A DNA stretch of 64,000 nucleotides from Bordetella parapertussis (GTDB lineage: Bacteria > Pseudomonadota > Gammaproteobacteria > Burkholderiales > Casimicrobiaceae). A program made the position numbers and the translations under genes. Position 1 is the stretch's first letter. Each line of letters opens with the position of its first letter. The stretch covers positions 17,997 to 81,996 of the forward strand of contig CALQLA020000022.1 in the NCBI GenBank assembly GCA_943331295.2, written 5' to 3'. Shown here piece after piece: positions 52,740 through 62,023 of this stretch. The notes below the pieces were generated by a model, which saw only the letters and a program-made list of their open reading frames with translations, searched no databases and was not told the DNA's origin.

Positions 52740-54524
52740 GTGAAGCGCATCGATCCCCGGACCCTCGGCCTCATCGCGGCGGTGTGCGCGCTGTACCTGC
52801 TGCTGGCGAGCATCATCGGCAACACGTACTACCAGCACGTGCTGACCATCGTCGCCATCTTCGCGGTGCTGGGGCTCGCGTGGAACATCCTGGGCGGCTA
52901 CGCCGGCGTGGTCTCGTTCGGGCACGCGGCGTTCTTCGGCCTGGGCGCGTTCACCGTCACGCTGCTGCTGTCCGCGTGGAACGTCACGCCGTGGCTGGGG
53001 ATTCCTGCGGGTGCGATCGTCGCCGCGCTGGCCGCCGTGCTGATCGGGCTCCCCACGCTGCGGCTGCGCGGCATCCATTTCGCGCTCGCGATGCTCGCCT
53101 ACCCGATCGTGCTGCGCTACGTGCTCGACTGGCTGCGCTACCAGGAGGTGATGCTGCCGCGCAAGGCGCAGGATGCGGCCTGGTTCATGCAGTTCGACGA
53201 CGTGCGTGTCTACGCGCTGCTCGCGACGGCACTGCTGTTCGTTGCGCTGTGCATCTCGCACCGGATCGAGCATTCGCGCTTCGGCCTGGCGCTGCTCGCG
53301 ATCAAGCAGAACGAGCAGGCGGCGGCCGCCTCCGGCATCAACGTCTGGAACCGCAAGATGGTCGCCACCGCGATCAGCGGCGCAATGGCCGGCGCGGCCG
53401 GCGGGCTCTACGTGGTCGTGATCCGCGTCGCGGTGCCGGCCGACGTGTTCGGCCTGCACGTCTCGGCGCAGGCGATGGTCGTCACGCTGTTCGGCGGGGT
53501 CGGCACGCTGTGGGGGCCGCTGATCGGCGCCGCGTTCCTGATCCCCCTGGGCGACGGCCTGCATGCGGTGCTGGGCCACACCATTCCCGGCGTCCAGAGC
53601 ATCGTCTACGGCGCCGCGCTGATCCTCGCGATCATGATCGCGCCCGAGGGGCTGTACTGGTACGCGCGCGACCGGATCGTCGCGCGGCGTCGCGGACGCG
53701 TGGCTCCGGCGCAGCCGGGACGCGCGGCACCGGCGGCGACGATCGCCTCGCCCGCGGGCGACCGCCCTCTCCCCGCGCCCGCGGAGGGACCGCTCCTCGC
53801 GGTGCACGGTCTCACCAAGTCGTTTCGCGGGCTGATGGCCGTGCACGACGTCAGCTTCACGGTGCCCGAAGGCGTCGTGTTCGGCGTGATCGGCCAGAAC
53901 GGCGCCGGCAAGACCACGCTCTTCAACCTGCTGAACGGCTTCATCAGGGCCGACCAGGGCCGGGTGACCTACGACCGCCGCGAGGTGGGCGGCCTGCCGC
54001 CGAACGCGATCAGCCGGCTGGGCATCGGGCGGACGTTCCAGGTGCCGCGCCCGTTCCTGCGGCTGTCGCTGCTCGACAACGTCGTCGTCGGCGCGATCTC
54101 GAGCGAGCCCGACGACGACGCCGCCACCGCCCGCGCGCGGCGCGCGATCGCCACGGTCGGCCTGACGCGCGACCCCGGCGCGCTCGCCAGCGAGCTGAAC
54201 GGCGTCGAGCTGCGCCTGCTGGAGCTTGCCCGCGCGCTCGCCGGCGCGCCCCGGCTGCTGCTGCTCGACGAGATCTTCGCCGGGCTCGCGCACGCGGAGA
54301 TCGAGCGGCTGCTGGTCGTTATCCGGCGCCTTCCGGAGGAGGGCGTGACCGTGATGATCATCGAGCACACGATGCACGCGATGCTGAAGATCTGCGACCG
54401 GCTGGTCGTGCTCGACCACGGCGTGCTGATCGCGTCCGGGGCGCCGAGGGACGTCATCGACGACCCGAAAGTCGTGGAGGCCTACCTCGGCCGCAAATGG
54501 ATGGCGGAACATGCTGCGGCTTGA
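52740..54524 (+). CDS. livM-livG: LivM-LivG fusion: ABC permease joined to ATPase
   Basis: The 594-residue protein joins two normally separate subunits. Residues 1-about 310 are a LivM permease (NILGGYAGVVSFGHAAFFGLGAF, AIKQNEQAAAASGINVWNRKM). A proline/alanine-rich linker of about 40 residues follows. Residues 350-594 are a LivG ATPase with Walker A GQNGAGKTT (385-393) and Walker B LLLLDE (D510, E511). The ABC signature is LNGVE (486-490) in place of the usual LSxGQ, so the serine and glutamine are lost. The start is GTG at 52740, two bases after livH. Confidence 0.9.
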   Translation: MKRIDPRTLGLIAAVCALYLLLASIIGNTYYQHVLTIVAIFAVLGLAWNILGGYAGVVSFGHAAFFGLGAFTVTLLLSAWNVTPWLGIPAGAIVAALAAVLIGLPTLRLRGIHFALAMLAYPIVLRYVLDWLRYQEVMLPRKAQDAAWFMQFDDVRVYALLATALLFVALCISHRIEHSRFGLALLAIKQNEQAAAASGINVWNRKMVATAISGAMAGAAGGLYVVVIRVAVPADVFGLHVSAQAMVVTLFGGVGTLWGPLIGAAFLIPLGDGLHAVLGHTIPGVQSIVYGAALILAIMIAPEGLYWYARDRIVARRRGRVAPAQPGRAAPAATIASPAGDRPLPAPAEGPLLAVHGLTKSFRGLMAVHDVSFTVPEGVVFGVIGQNGAGKTTLFNLLNGFIRADQGRVTYDRREVGGLPPNAISRLGIGRTFQVPRPFLRLSLLDNVVVGAISSEPDDDAATARARRAIATVGLTRDPGALASELNGVELRLLELARALAGAPRLLLLDEIFAGLAHAEIERLLVVIRRLPEEGVTVMIIEHTMHAMLKICDRLVVLDHGVLIASGAPRDVIDDPKVVEAYLGRKWMAEHAAA

Positions 54525-55257
54525 AGGCATCAGCGCGTCCTACGGCAACATCCAGGCACTGTGCGACGTGTCGGTGGAGGTCGCCGCCGGGCAGATGGTC
54601 GCGATCGTCGGCCCCAACGGCGCCGGCAAGTCGACGATGTTCAAGGTGATCTCCGGCATCGTGCCCGCGACGAGCGGCCGCATCACCTACGAGGGTGAGG
54701 ACCTGCTCGCCCTCGACCCGGCGGACCGCGCCGCGCTCGGCATCGCGCACGTGCCGGAAGGCCGGCAGGTGTTCAAATCGATGACCATTGCCGAGAACCT
54801 CGAGATGGGCGCCTACAGCGTGTCCGGCCGCCAGCGGAAGAAGGAGGCCGTCGAGCGCGCCTACGCGCTGTTCCCGGTGCTCGCCGAGCGGCGGCGCAGC
54901 CAGGCCGGCACGCTGTCGGGCGGGCAGCAGCAGATGCTCGCGATCGGGCGCGCGCTGGCGTCGTCGCCGCGGCTGCTGCTGCTCGACGAGCCGTCGCTCG
55001 GCCTGTCGCCGATCATGGCCGACGAGATGTTCGCGCACATCGGCAAGGCGCACGCCATCGCCGGCGTGACCGTGATGCTGGTCGAGCAGCGCGTCGCCGA
55101 ATCCCTCGAGTCGTGCGACCGCGCCTACGTGCTCGACTCGGGCCGCATCACCCTCGAGGGCCCGCCGCAGACGCTGCTGCGCGACCCGCGCATCCGCGCC
55201 ACGTACATGGGCATCGCAGCCGTTGCGCAGGACTCGCCGGGCGGCGGCGCCGCCTGA
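54511..55257 (+). CDS. livF: Branched-chain amino acid-type ABC transporter ATPase LivF
   Basis: The 248-residue ATPase has Walker A GPNGAGKST, an intact signature LSGGQQQML, Walker B LLLLDEPSLGL and the switch histidine replaced by VEQR as usual for LivF (MLVEQRVAES). It overlaps the fusion gene by 14 bases, implying translational coupling. With the degenerate signature in the fused LivG, one of the two ATP sites of this transporter may be inactive. Confidence 0.93.
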   Translation: MLRLEGISASYGNIQALCDVSVEVAAGQMVAIVGPNGAGKSTMFKVISGIVPATSGRITYEGEDLLALDPADRAALGIAHVPEGRQVFKSMTIAENLEMGAYSVSGRQRKKEAVERAYALFPVLAERRRSQAGTLSGGQQQMLAIGRALASSPRLLLLDEPSLGLSPIMADEMFAHIGKAHAIAGVTVMLVEQRVAESLESCDRAYVLDSGRITLEGPPQTLLRDPRIRATYMGIAAVAQDSPGGGAA

Positions 55258-55312
55258 CGCCCGGGAGCAACCATTCAATGCAGTGCAGTTCAAACCACCG
55301 AGGGGGAAAGCC

Positions 55313-56545
55313 GTGAGACAAATGTTCAAGACCACCGTGCAGTTGGCGCTTGCCTGTGTTGCCGGTCTCACCGTTGCGGCCGGCGCAGGCGCGCAAGCGC
55401 CGAAGGAAGTCGAGATCGCGATCATCGATGGCCTGACCGGGCCCTACTCCGCCAACGGCAGCCGCGTGATCAAGGGCGCCGAGATGGCGGCCGAGGAGAT
55501 CAACGCCGCGGGCGGCATCAAGTCGCTGGGTGGCGCGAAGATCAAGCTCGTCATCGCCGATGCCGGCGCGCGCCCGGACGACGCCAGCAACGCGGCGCAG
55601 CGCGTGATCGCGAGCAACCCCAACATCGTCGGCGGCGCCGGCGCCTACATCAGTTCGCAGCAGCTCGCGATCACCGAGATCACCGAGCGCGCCGGCATCC
55701 CGTGGCTGGTCCAGGGCAGCGCCGACCAGCTCACCGCGCGCGGCTTCAAGTACGTGTTTGGCACCAACATGCCGAGCGGCCAGGCCACCGCCGCCGTCGT
55801 GCCGCTGATGGACCAGCTGGCGAAGCTCTCCTCGGGCGCGCCGATGAAGGACGTCGCGATCCTGGCCGTCAACACGCCGGGCACGATCGCGGTCGCCGAC
55901 GGCGTCGAGGCGGCGTTGAAGGCCAAGGGCATCAACGTCGTGGCCAAGGAAGTCTTCGCCATCCAGCTCGCGGACGGCGCGGTCATCGCCCAGCGCGTGC
56001 GGCGCGCCCGTCCCGGCTTCATCTTCTTCTCGACGGCGATCGCGCCGGACACGAAGACGATCCTCACCTCGCTGGCGCAGGTCGGCATCACGCCGAAGAA
56101 CACCCCGTTCTTCATCTACGGCGGCGGCGCGTTCGACCCCGAGATGCTGAACCTGATGCCGAAGGAAGGCCTCGAGGGGACCGCCGTGTTCACCAACGTG
56201 TGGCCGACCAAGAAGAGCGGCGACCTCGAGGCGCGCTGGAAGCAGAAGACGGGCCTGCCGTGGATGACGTTCGACCCGGCGTTCGGCTACGGCCACGTCT
56301 ACGTGCTGAAGGAGGCGATGGAGCGCGCGGGCTCGACCGATCGCGCCAAGATCGCCGAGGCGCTGCATTCGATGAAGCTCGAATCGGGCCCGGCGGTGGC
56401 GGCGCTGAACGGCACCGTGCAGTTCGACGCCAAGGGCGCGCGGGTCAACCCGCCGTCGCTGCTGCTGCAATGGCAGAACGGCGTGCCGGTCGTGGTCTAC
56501 CCGACCGACGTGGCGGTCGCCGCGCCGCTGAAGGCGACGCCCTAG
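55313..56545 (+). CDS. livK: ABC transporter substrate-binding protein, LivK/type-1 periplasmic-binding fold
   Basis: The 410-residue protein has a signal peptide ending at AGAQAPK and the type-1 periplasmic-binding fold. IAIIDGLTGPYSANG and AAEEINAAGGIKSLGGAKIKLVIADAGARPDDA, read in pieces, are the N-terminal ligand region. I used GTG at 55313 with AGGGGGAAAG upstream; ATG at 55322 is possible. It completes the first importer cassette. No lipobox cysteine is present, so it is a soluble periplasmic protein. Confidence 0.9.
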   Translation: MRQMFKTTVQLALACVAGLTVAAGAGAQAPKEVEIAIIDGLTGPYSANGSRVIKGAEMAAEEINAAGGIKSLGGAKIKLVIADAGARPDDASNAAQRVIASNPNIVGGAGAYISSQQLAITEITERAGIPWLVQGSADQLTARGFKYVFGTNMPSGQATAAVVPLMDQLAKLSSGAPMKDVAILAVNTPGTIAVADGVEAALKAKGINVVAKEVFAIQLADGAVIAQRVRRARPGFIFFSTAIAPDTKTILTSLAQVGITPKNTPFFIYGGGAFDPEMLNLMPKEGLEGTAVFTNVWPTKKSGDLEARWKQKTGLPWMTFDPAFGYGHVYVLKEAMERAGSTDRAKIAEALHSMKLESGPAVAALNGTVQFDAKGARVNPPSLLLQWQNGVPVVVYPTDVAVAAPLKATP

Positions 56546-56563
56546 GGCGCGCCGGGGTCCGGC

Positions 56564-57724
56564 ATGACAGCGAAGAAGGGGTCGGGGGCGCTGGCGGGCA
56601 TCCGCATCGTCGAGTTCGCGGGGGTTGGCCCCGGCCCCTTCTGCGCGATGCTGCTGGCGGACATGGGGGCGGAGATCATCAGCCTCGCCCGCACGACGCC
56701 GCTCGGGCTCGGCGTGAAGAAGGAACCCCGGTTCGACCCGACGACGCGCAGCCGCAAGTCGATGGCGATCGATCTCAAGTCGGCAGCGGGCCGGGACGTG
56801 GCGCTGCGCCTCGCGTCGCAGGCGGACGCGCTGATAGAGAGCTACCGGCCGGGCGTCATGGAGCGTCTGGGACTGGGGCCCGACGCGTGCTGGGCGCGCA
56901 ATCCCAGGCTCGTCTTCGGCCGCGGCACCGGCTGGGGGCAGGACGGCCCGCTCGCCGACGCCGTGGGGCACGACCTCAACTACCTCGCGGTGAGCGGCGC
57001 GCTGGCGATGATCGGCTCGAAGGAGCACGGGCCGGCGGTGCCGATCAACTTCCTCGGCGACTATGCGGGCGGCGGCCTCTACCTCGCGCTCGGCATCGTG
57101 TCGGCGCTGCTGGAGGCGAAGTCGTCGGGACAGGGCCAGGTCGTCGACGCGGCGATGGTCGACGGCATCGGCTCGATCATGACCCACCAGTACGCGTTCA
57201 TCGCCAGCAACCGCTGGGTGTTCGAGCGCGAGTCGAACATGTTCGACGGCGGCGCCCCGTGGTACGGCGTCTACGAGACGAGCGACGGCAAGTGGATCTC
57301 CGTCGCGCCGGTCGAGCGCAAGTTCTACGACCAGCTGCTCGAAGGCATGGGGCTCGATCCGGCGCAGGTGCCCGACCAGCTCGACCGGTCGACGTGGCCG
57401 GAACTGCGGCGCCGGTTCGCCGCGATCTTCCGCGGCCGGACGCGCGACGAATGGTGCCGTGCGATGGAAGGCCGCGAGGCGTGCTTCGCGCCGGTGCTCG
57501 ACGCGCTCGAGGCCGTCGCGTACCCGCAGCAGCGCGCGCGCAACGCGTTCCTGGAAGTGGACGGCGTGCTGCAGCCCGCACCCGCGCCGCGCTTCAGCCG
57601 GACGCCGTCGTCGGTCAGGAGCGGCCCGCCGATCCCGGGCGCGCACACCGACGAGATCATGTCGGCGTGGGGTTTTTCCGGGACCGAGATCGCCGACCTG
57701 CGACGACAGGGCGCGGTAGCCTGA
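56564..57724 (+). CDS. CaiB/BaiF CoA transferase-family protein, alpha-methylacyl-CoA racemase-like
   Basis: The 386-residue protein has the class-III CoA-transferase fold. H136 in VGHDLNY and D166 in LGDYAGGG are 30 residues apart, exactly like the catalytic H126/D156 pair of mycobacterial alpha-methylacyl-CoA racemase. The following ESNMFDGGAPWYGVYET block is also the racemase signature. The family's transferases instead use a single catalytic aspartate. Racemisation of a 2-methylacyl-CoA is therefore the best guess. It lies 18 bases behind livK and closes the operon under operator A. Confidence 0.87.
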   Translation: MTAKKGSGALAGIRIVEFAGVGPGPFCAMLLADMGAEIISLARTTPLGLGVKKEPRFDPTTRSRKSMAIDLKSAAGRDVALRLASQADALIESYRPGVMERLGLGPDACWARNPRLVFGRGTGWGQDGPLADAVGHDLNYLAVSGALAMIGSKEHGPAVPINFLGDYAGGGLYLALGIVSALLEAKSSGQGQVVDAAMVDGIGSIMTHQYAFIASNRWVFERESNMFDGGAPWYGVYETSDGKWISVAPVERKFYDQLLEGMGLDPAQVPDQLDRSTWPELRRRFAAIFRGRTRDEWCRAMEGREACFAPVLDALEAVAYPQQRARNAFLEVDGVLQPAPAPRFSRTPSSVRSGPPIPGAHTDEIMSAWGFSGTEIADLRRQGAVA

Positions 57725-57768
57725 GCGACGCGTCGCCAATACGCACTGACCGCCATAAGACCCTATAA

Positions 57769-57784
57769 TCAACAGGTCTGTTGA
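57769..57784. promoter_or_regulatory. Operator B: TCAACA-GGTC-TGTTGA
   Basis: This is a perfect copy of the 6-4-6 palindrome, 60 bases before the monooxygenase start. A perfect TATAAT (57764-57769) overlaps its first base, and TTGACC (57781-57786) starts in its right arm. Either box would be covered by a bound repressor. Confidence 0.75.
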
Positions 57785-57843
57785 CCACTGTTGCGGGCGC
57801 TGTCACGCTCGCTGCGGATTCCGTACGCGAACAAGGCCGAACC

Positions 57844-59658
57844 ATGACGAAGCCCGACAGATCCACCACCGCGGACGCGGCTGACCGCGGCGCCGCCTCC
57901 GACGCCGCAGCATTATCGGCGCCGCCGAGCGGGCGAGCGCTGGCACAGGACTGGCTCGATGCGTTCGGCCGCGCGGTCGCCGCCGGCGACGCGCCGGCGA
58001 TCGGGAACCTGTTCCACGCCGACGGCTACTGGCGCGATTTCCTGGCGTTGCACTGGGACCTGCGCACGTTCTCCGGCAGCGAGCGGATCGCCGGCGCATG
58101 GCAGGAAGCGCTGCGCCGGCATCGCATCAGCGCGATCCGGCTGGAGGACGGCAACCTCGCCGTGTTCGAGCGCAAGGACTGGGGCCGGACGGTGGAGGCG
58201 TTCTTCACGTTCGAGACGGAGACCGGGCGCTGCCGCGGCCACCTGCGCCTGCTGGAGCGCGACGGCAAGTGGCGCGGCTGGACACTCTTCACCAGCCTCG
58301 AGGAACTGAAGGGCCACGAGGAGCGCGCCGGCCCTCACCGCTCGCGCAGCCGGCGCAGCCACGATGCCGCGGTCGCGGCGCGCGGCGGCGCGCGCGCCGC
58401 CGACGACCCGCAGGTACTGGTGATCGGCGCGGGCCAGGCCGGCCTCGCCGTCGCCGCGCGGCTCCAGCAGCAGGACATCGCCACCATCGTCATCGACCGC
58501 GACGCGCGCGTTGGCGACGTCTGGCGCAACCGCTACCAGTCGCTGCTGCTGCACAACCAGATCTGGGCGAACCACCTCCCCTACCTGCCGTTCCCGTCGT
58601 CGTGGCCGGCGTACCTGTCGAAGGAGGAGATGGCGGACTGGCTGGAGATCTATGCCCGTGCGCTCGACCTCCACGTGTGGCTCGCGACGAGCCTCGTCGA
58701 TGCCGTCTACGACGAAGGCGCGCGCCGCTGGACCGTGCGGCTCGCCCGCGCCGACGGGACGATCACCGTGGTTCACCCGTCGCACGTGATCCAGGCCACC
58801 GGCGTGTTCGGCGTGCCGAACCGCCCCGCGATCCCCGGCGCCGACACGTTCACCGGCACGCTGATCCACGCGAGCGAGTACAAGGGCGGCATCGCGGGGC
58901 CGGGCAAGCGCGTGCTGGTCGTCGGCACCGGCAGCAGCGGCCACGACGTCGCGCAGGACCTGTGCAAGCAGGGCGCGGAGGTCACGATGCTGCAGCGCTC
59001 GTCGACCTGCGTGGTCAGCGTGGAGCCCGGCGCGGCGCGCGCGTACTCGATCTACCGCGAGGACGGGCCGCCGCTGGAGGACGCCGATTTCGTCAGCAAC
59101 TCGCTGCCGTTCCCGCTGCTCACGGAACTGCACAAGGAACTGACCCGGCGCATCGCCGAGATGGACCGCGACCTGCTGCGCGGCCTCGCCGACGCCGGGT
59201 TCGCGCTCGACTTCGGCGAGGACGGCAGCGGCTTCCTGATGAAGTACCACCGCTACGGCGGCGGCTACTACATCAACGCCGGCTGCTCCGAGCTCATCAT
59301 CGAGGGCCGGATCAAGGTCAGGCAGGGCACGGGCATCGAGCGGCTCGACGGCCGCACCGTCCGCTTCGCCGACGGCACCGCGATGGACGTCGACGCCGTC
59401 GTCATCGCCGCCGGGTACACCAACATGTCGGAGTCGGTGCGCGCGATCATCGGCGCCGCCGTCGCCGACCGCGTCGGCCCGATCTGGGGCCTCGACGACG
59501 AGGGCGAGGTGCGCGCGATGTGGCGCCCGACCGGCCAGCCCGGCTTCTGGCTGATGGGCGGGAGCCTCCAGCAATGCCGCCCGTACTCGAAATACCTCGC
59601 GCTGCAGATCAAGGCTGCCGAGGCCGGGCTGGTGCCCGCACGCTCCGACGCGGCGTAG
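57844..59658 (+). CDS. SnoaL-like domain fused to FMO/Baeyer-Villiger-type flavin monooxygenase
   Basis: The 604-residue protein has an N-terminal NTF2/SnoaL-like domain (about 30-155) fused to a flavin monooxygenase. GAGQAG (195-200) binds FAD, GTGSSG (361-366) binds NADPH, and F336-x-G-xxx-H342-xxx-Y346 is the FMO/BVMO fingerprint. It could oxidise a ketone to an ester or hydroxylate a heteroatom. GCCGAACC is a weak ribosome site before ATG 57844. Operator B lies directly upstream. The N-terminal domain may add substrate binding or a hydrolytic step; this is inference. Confidence 0.88.
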   Translation: MTKPDRSTTADAADRGAASDAAALSAPPSGRALAQDWLDAFGRAVAAGDAPAIGNLFHADGYWRDFLALHWDLRTFSGSERIAGAWQEALRRHRISAIRLEDGNLAVFERKDWGRTVEAFFTFETETGRCRGHLRLLERDGKWRGWTLFTSLEELKGHEERAGPHRSRSRRSHDAAVAARGGARAADDPQVLVIGAGQAGLAVAARLQQQDIATIVIDRDARVGDVWRNRYQSLLLHNQIWANHLPYLPFPSSWPAYLSKEEMADWLEIYARALDLHVWLATSLVDAVYDEGARRWTVRLARADGTITVVHPSHVIQATGVFGVPNRPAIPGADTFTGTLIHASEYKGGIAGPGKRVLVVGTGSSGHDVAQDLCKQGAEVTMLQRSSTCVVSVEPGAARAYSIYREDGPPLEDADFVSNSLPFPLLTELHKELTRRIAEMDRDLLRGLADAGFALDFGEDGSGFLMKYHRYGGGYYINAGCSELIIEGRIKVRQGTGIERLDGRTVRFADGTAMDVDAVVIAAGYTNMSESVRAIIGAAVADRVGPIWGLDDEGEVRAMWRPTGQPGFWLMGGSLQQCRPYSKYLALQIKAAEAGLVPARSDAA

Positions 59659-59681
59659 GCGCCAGGACGGCGCCGCCGCGA

Positions 59682-59697
59682 TCAACATTTTTGTTGA
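59682..59697. promoter_or_regulatory. Operator C: TCAACA-TTTT-TGTTGA
   Basis: This is a perfect copy of the palindrome, 83 bases upstream of the TetR gene. Its position fits autoregulation. Confidence 0.75.
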
Positions 59698-59780
59698 CGA
59701 GTCCCGCGAATGCCGCCAAAGCCGCGCTGCTACCGGCTATGCTTGGCGGCATCGCGACGGGAGAGGCTGGGGGACACACG

Positions 59781-60449
59781 ATGAGCAACATCGGCAAGCG
59801 GCGCGCGTCAGCGCTGAAGCAGGACGCCGAAACCTACACCAAGCGCCGCCGCGAGATCATCGAGGCCGCCGTGCAACTGTTCCGCAAGCAGGGCTACGCG
59901 CAGACCAGCCTCAACGACGTCGCCGCCGCCCTCGACACCGACCGCGCCACGATCTACTACTACGTCGCCAGCAAGAAGGAACTGCTGCACGAGGTGGCGC
60001 GCGACGTCGTCGCCCAGCACGCGAAGGATGCGCTGGAAATCCAGCGGCGCAAGGAGCCCGCGCCGGTCAAGCTGCACATGCTGATCGTCGCGCTGATGCG
60101 CTCGTACGCCGCCAACTATCCGTACCAGTACGTGTACATCCAGGAAGGGATGGCCGTGAACAGCCACGGCGACGCGCATCTCTTCAAGCTGGGCCAGCAG
60201 TACGAGCGCTCGCTCGTCGACATCATCAGCGAGGGCGTCGCGGAAGGCTCCTTCAGCGGCGGCGATCCCAAGATCATCGCCTACGGCATCCTCGGCGCGC
60301 TCAACTGGACCCATCGCTGGTTCAACCCGCAGGGCCGCCTGTCGCCGGAACAGGTGGCCCAGACCTTCTCCGACCTCTTCCTGCGCGGCCTCGTCCCCCC
60401 CGCGAAGAAGGCGGGCGCCGCGAAGCGCGCGAAGGTTTCCCGGGCGTGA
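59781..60449 (+). CDS. TetR/AcrR-family transcriptional regulator
   Basis: The 222-residue protein has the N-terminal TetR helix-turn-helix (about 24-65): IIEAAVQLFRKQGY, then TSLNDVAAALDTDRATIYYYVASKKELL. The C-terminal ligand domain has MRSYAANYPYQYVYIQEGM and GALNWTHRWFNPQGRLSPEQVAQTF, typical of regulators responding to acyl-CoA or hydrophobic compounds. The nearest palindromes to its own gene are its likely operators. It is a probable repressor of this region, released by a pathway intermediate. The extra basic tail (AKKAGAAKRAKVSRA) is unusual. Confidence 0.92.
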   Translation: MSNIGKRRASALKQDAETYTKRRREIIEAAVQLFRKQGYAQTSLNDVAAALDTDRATIYYYVASKKELLHEVARDVVAQHAKDALEIQRRKEPAPVKLHMLIVALMRSYAANYPYQYVYIQEGMAVNSHGDAHLFKLGQQYERSLVDIISEGVAEGSFSGGDPKIIAYGILGALNWTHRWFNPQGRLSPEQVAQTFSDLFLRGLVPPAKKAGAAKRAKVSRA

Positions 60450-60554
60450 GCGCCAGGCATGCGCGTTCGCACGTCGCGGCCGCGGCCGCGGATGCCGCGC
60501 GAGCCGGCTGATTTCGGGGGCGCAATCGGATGCCGGCCCGCGCCCCGAAGCCAG

Positions 60555-60570
60555 TCAACAAAGTTGTTGA
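60555..60570. promoter_or_regulatory. Operator D: TCAACA-AAGT-TGTTGA
   Basis: This is a perfect copy of the palindrome, flanked by G and C so that the dyad extends to GTCAACA/TGTTGAC. It precedes the second importer operon. Confidence 0.75.
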
Positions 60571-60595
60571 CTAATGGAATGGCGGCGGCTACGAT
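60567..60595 (+). promoter_or_regulatory. Sigma-70-like promoter overlapping operator D
   Basis: TTGACT (60567-60572) and TACGAT (60590-60595) are exactly 17 bases apart. The -35 box starts inside the right arm of operator D, so repression by occlusion is expected. Confidence 0.65.
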
Positions 60596-60761
60596 CTTCG
60601 CGCAAGGGGACGGCGGCGCGCAGCGCACGCCCCCGCACGGCCAGGAAGTCCCGGGCAACGCCGACGCTCCGCGAGAGGGCGCGCCTTGTCCCCCAACGAC
60701 CGCGGAACGTTACGGCAGTACGCAGTTGCCTGAGTTCGAAAAACATCGCCCGGAGGAATGC

Positions 60762-61976
60762 ATGGCCCGCAAATCGGTACGACTGATCAAATCGCTGCCA
60801 GCGCTGGCGCTGGCGTCCATCCTCGCGGGCACGGCCGCCACCCCGGCGCTCGCGTTCCAGGACGAGGGCACGGTCCGCGTCGGCATCCTGGAGAGCCAGA
60901 CGGGCACCTACGCGCCGTTCGGCCTCGCCAACATGACCGGGACGCTGATCGCATTCGACGAGATCAACGCGGCGGGCGGCGTCACGGTCGACGGCAAGAA
61001 GGTGAAGATCGCAGTGACCCCGCCGCCGGGCGGCTACGACGCCGGCAACGACCCCGCGCAGTCGATCTCGCTGCTGAAGCGCCTGCTGCTCGACGACAAG
61101 GTGCTGATGGTCAAGGGCATCTCGAACTCGAACGCCGGCACCGCCGTGTTCAACTACCTGGCCGAGCTCGAGAAGGAAGGCAACCCGATCGTCGTCCACT
61201 CGTCGTCGGTGGGCACGCCGGGCCTCACCAAGCTGTCGCAGTACGCGTTCCGCAACTCGTTCATCGAGAACGCCGACGTCGTCGGCAACGTGGTCAACGC
61301 CGTGCTGAAGGAGACGCAGGCGAAGAGCGCCGCGTTCTTCATCATCAAGGACAATCCTTACTACACGTCGATCGCCGACAAGTTCATCATCCCGGCGCTG
61401 AAGGCGGCGGGCGTCGACGTCAAGGTGATCACCGACGGCGTCACGGCCGACCGAGACTTCTCGCGCCAGGTCAACGAGATCAAGGCGACGAACCCCGACC
61501 TCGTGTTCGTGCTGGCGCCGACGCTCGGCACCGTCAACTTCATGAAGGAGGCGAAGCGCCGGCAGCTCAAGCCGAAGCTCTTCGTCGGCAACCAGTCGAC
61601 CGTCACGGCCGAGACGCTGCAGTCGGGCGGCGATGCCGTCGAGGGCATGGTCGCCCCCGGCGCGTTCGATCCGCAGTCGCCGCAGATCGCGAAGGTCGCA
61701 GCCGAGTACAAGAAGCGGCTCGGCCAGGAAATCACGTTCTTCGTCGTCACCGGTTACGAGGCCGGCTACCTGATCAAGGACGCGATCGAGCGCGCGGGGA
61801 TCAAGAACACCCCCGACGCGTTGCAGGCCGACCGCAAGAAATTCCGCGACGCGCTCGCCACGACGTCGATCACCAGCCCGATCGGGCAGAAGGCGACGTT
61901 CAACGCCGATCGCGAGACGCCGAAGCCTGGCGTGAACCTGGTCGTGAAGAACGGGCAATTCGTCGCCTGGAAGTGA
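60762..61976 (+). CDS. livK: ABC transporter substrate-binding protein, LivK type
   Basis: The 404-residue protein has a signal ending in TPALAFQDEG, followed by VRVGILESQTGTYAPFG and FDEINAAGGVTVDGKKV typical of LivK-like proteins. It is only distantly similar to the binding protein at 55313, so the two importers probably have different ligands. CGGAGGAA lies directly before ATG 60762. It is the first gene of the second importer operon under operator D. Confidence 0.9.
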   Translation: MARKSVRLIKSLPALALASILAGTAATPALAFQDEGTVRVGILESQTGTYAPFGLANMTGTLIAFDEINAAGGVTVDGKKVKIAVTPPPGGYDAGNDPAQSISLLKRLLLDDKVLMVKGISNSNAGTAVFNYLAELEKEGNPIVVHSSSVGTPGLTKLSQYAFRNSFIENADVVGNVVNAVLKETQAKSAAFFIIKDNPYYTSIADKFIIPALKAAGVDVKVITDGVTADRDFSRQVNEIKATNPDLVFVLAPTLGTVNFMKEAKRRQLKPKLFVGNQSTVTAETLQSGGDAVEGMVAPGAFDPQSPQIAKVAAEYKKRLGQEITFFVVTGYEAGYLIKDAIERAGIKNTPDALQADRKKFRDALATTSITSPIGQKATFNADRETPKPGVNLVVKNGQFVAWK

Positions 61977-62023
61977 CTGTACTCGCCGCCGGTCGGGCAG
62001 GAAGGCATTAGGCCGGTGCGACG

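Larger units (their letters stand above)
60450..60761. other. Control region before second ABC importer
   Basis: This 312-base gap contains operator D and its overlapping promoter. The following leader of about 160 bases has no supported gene. Confidence 0.6.
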
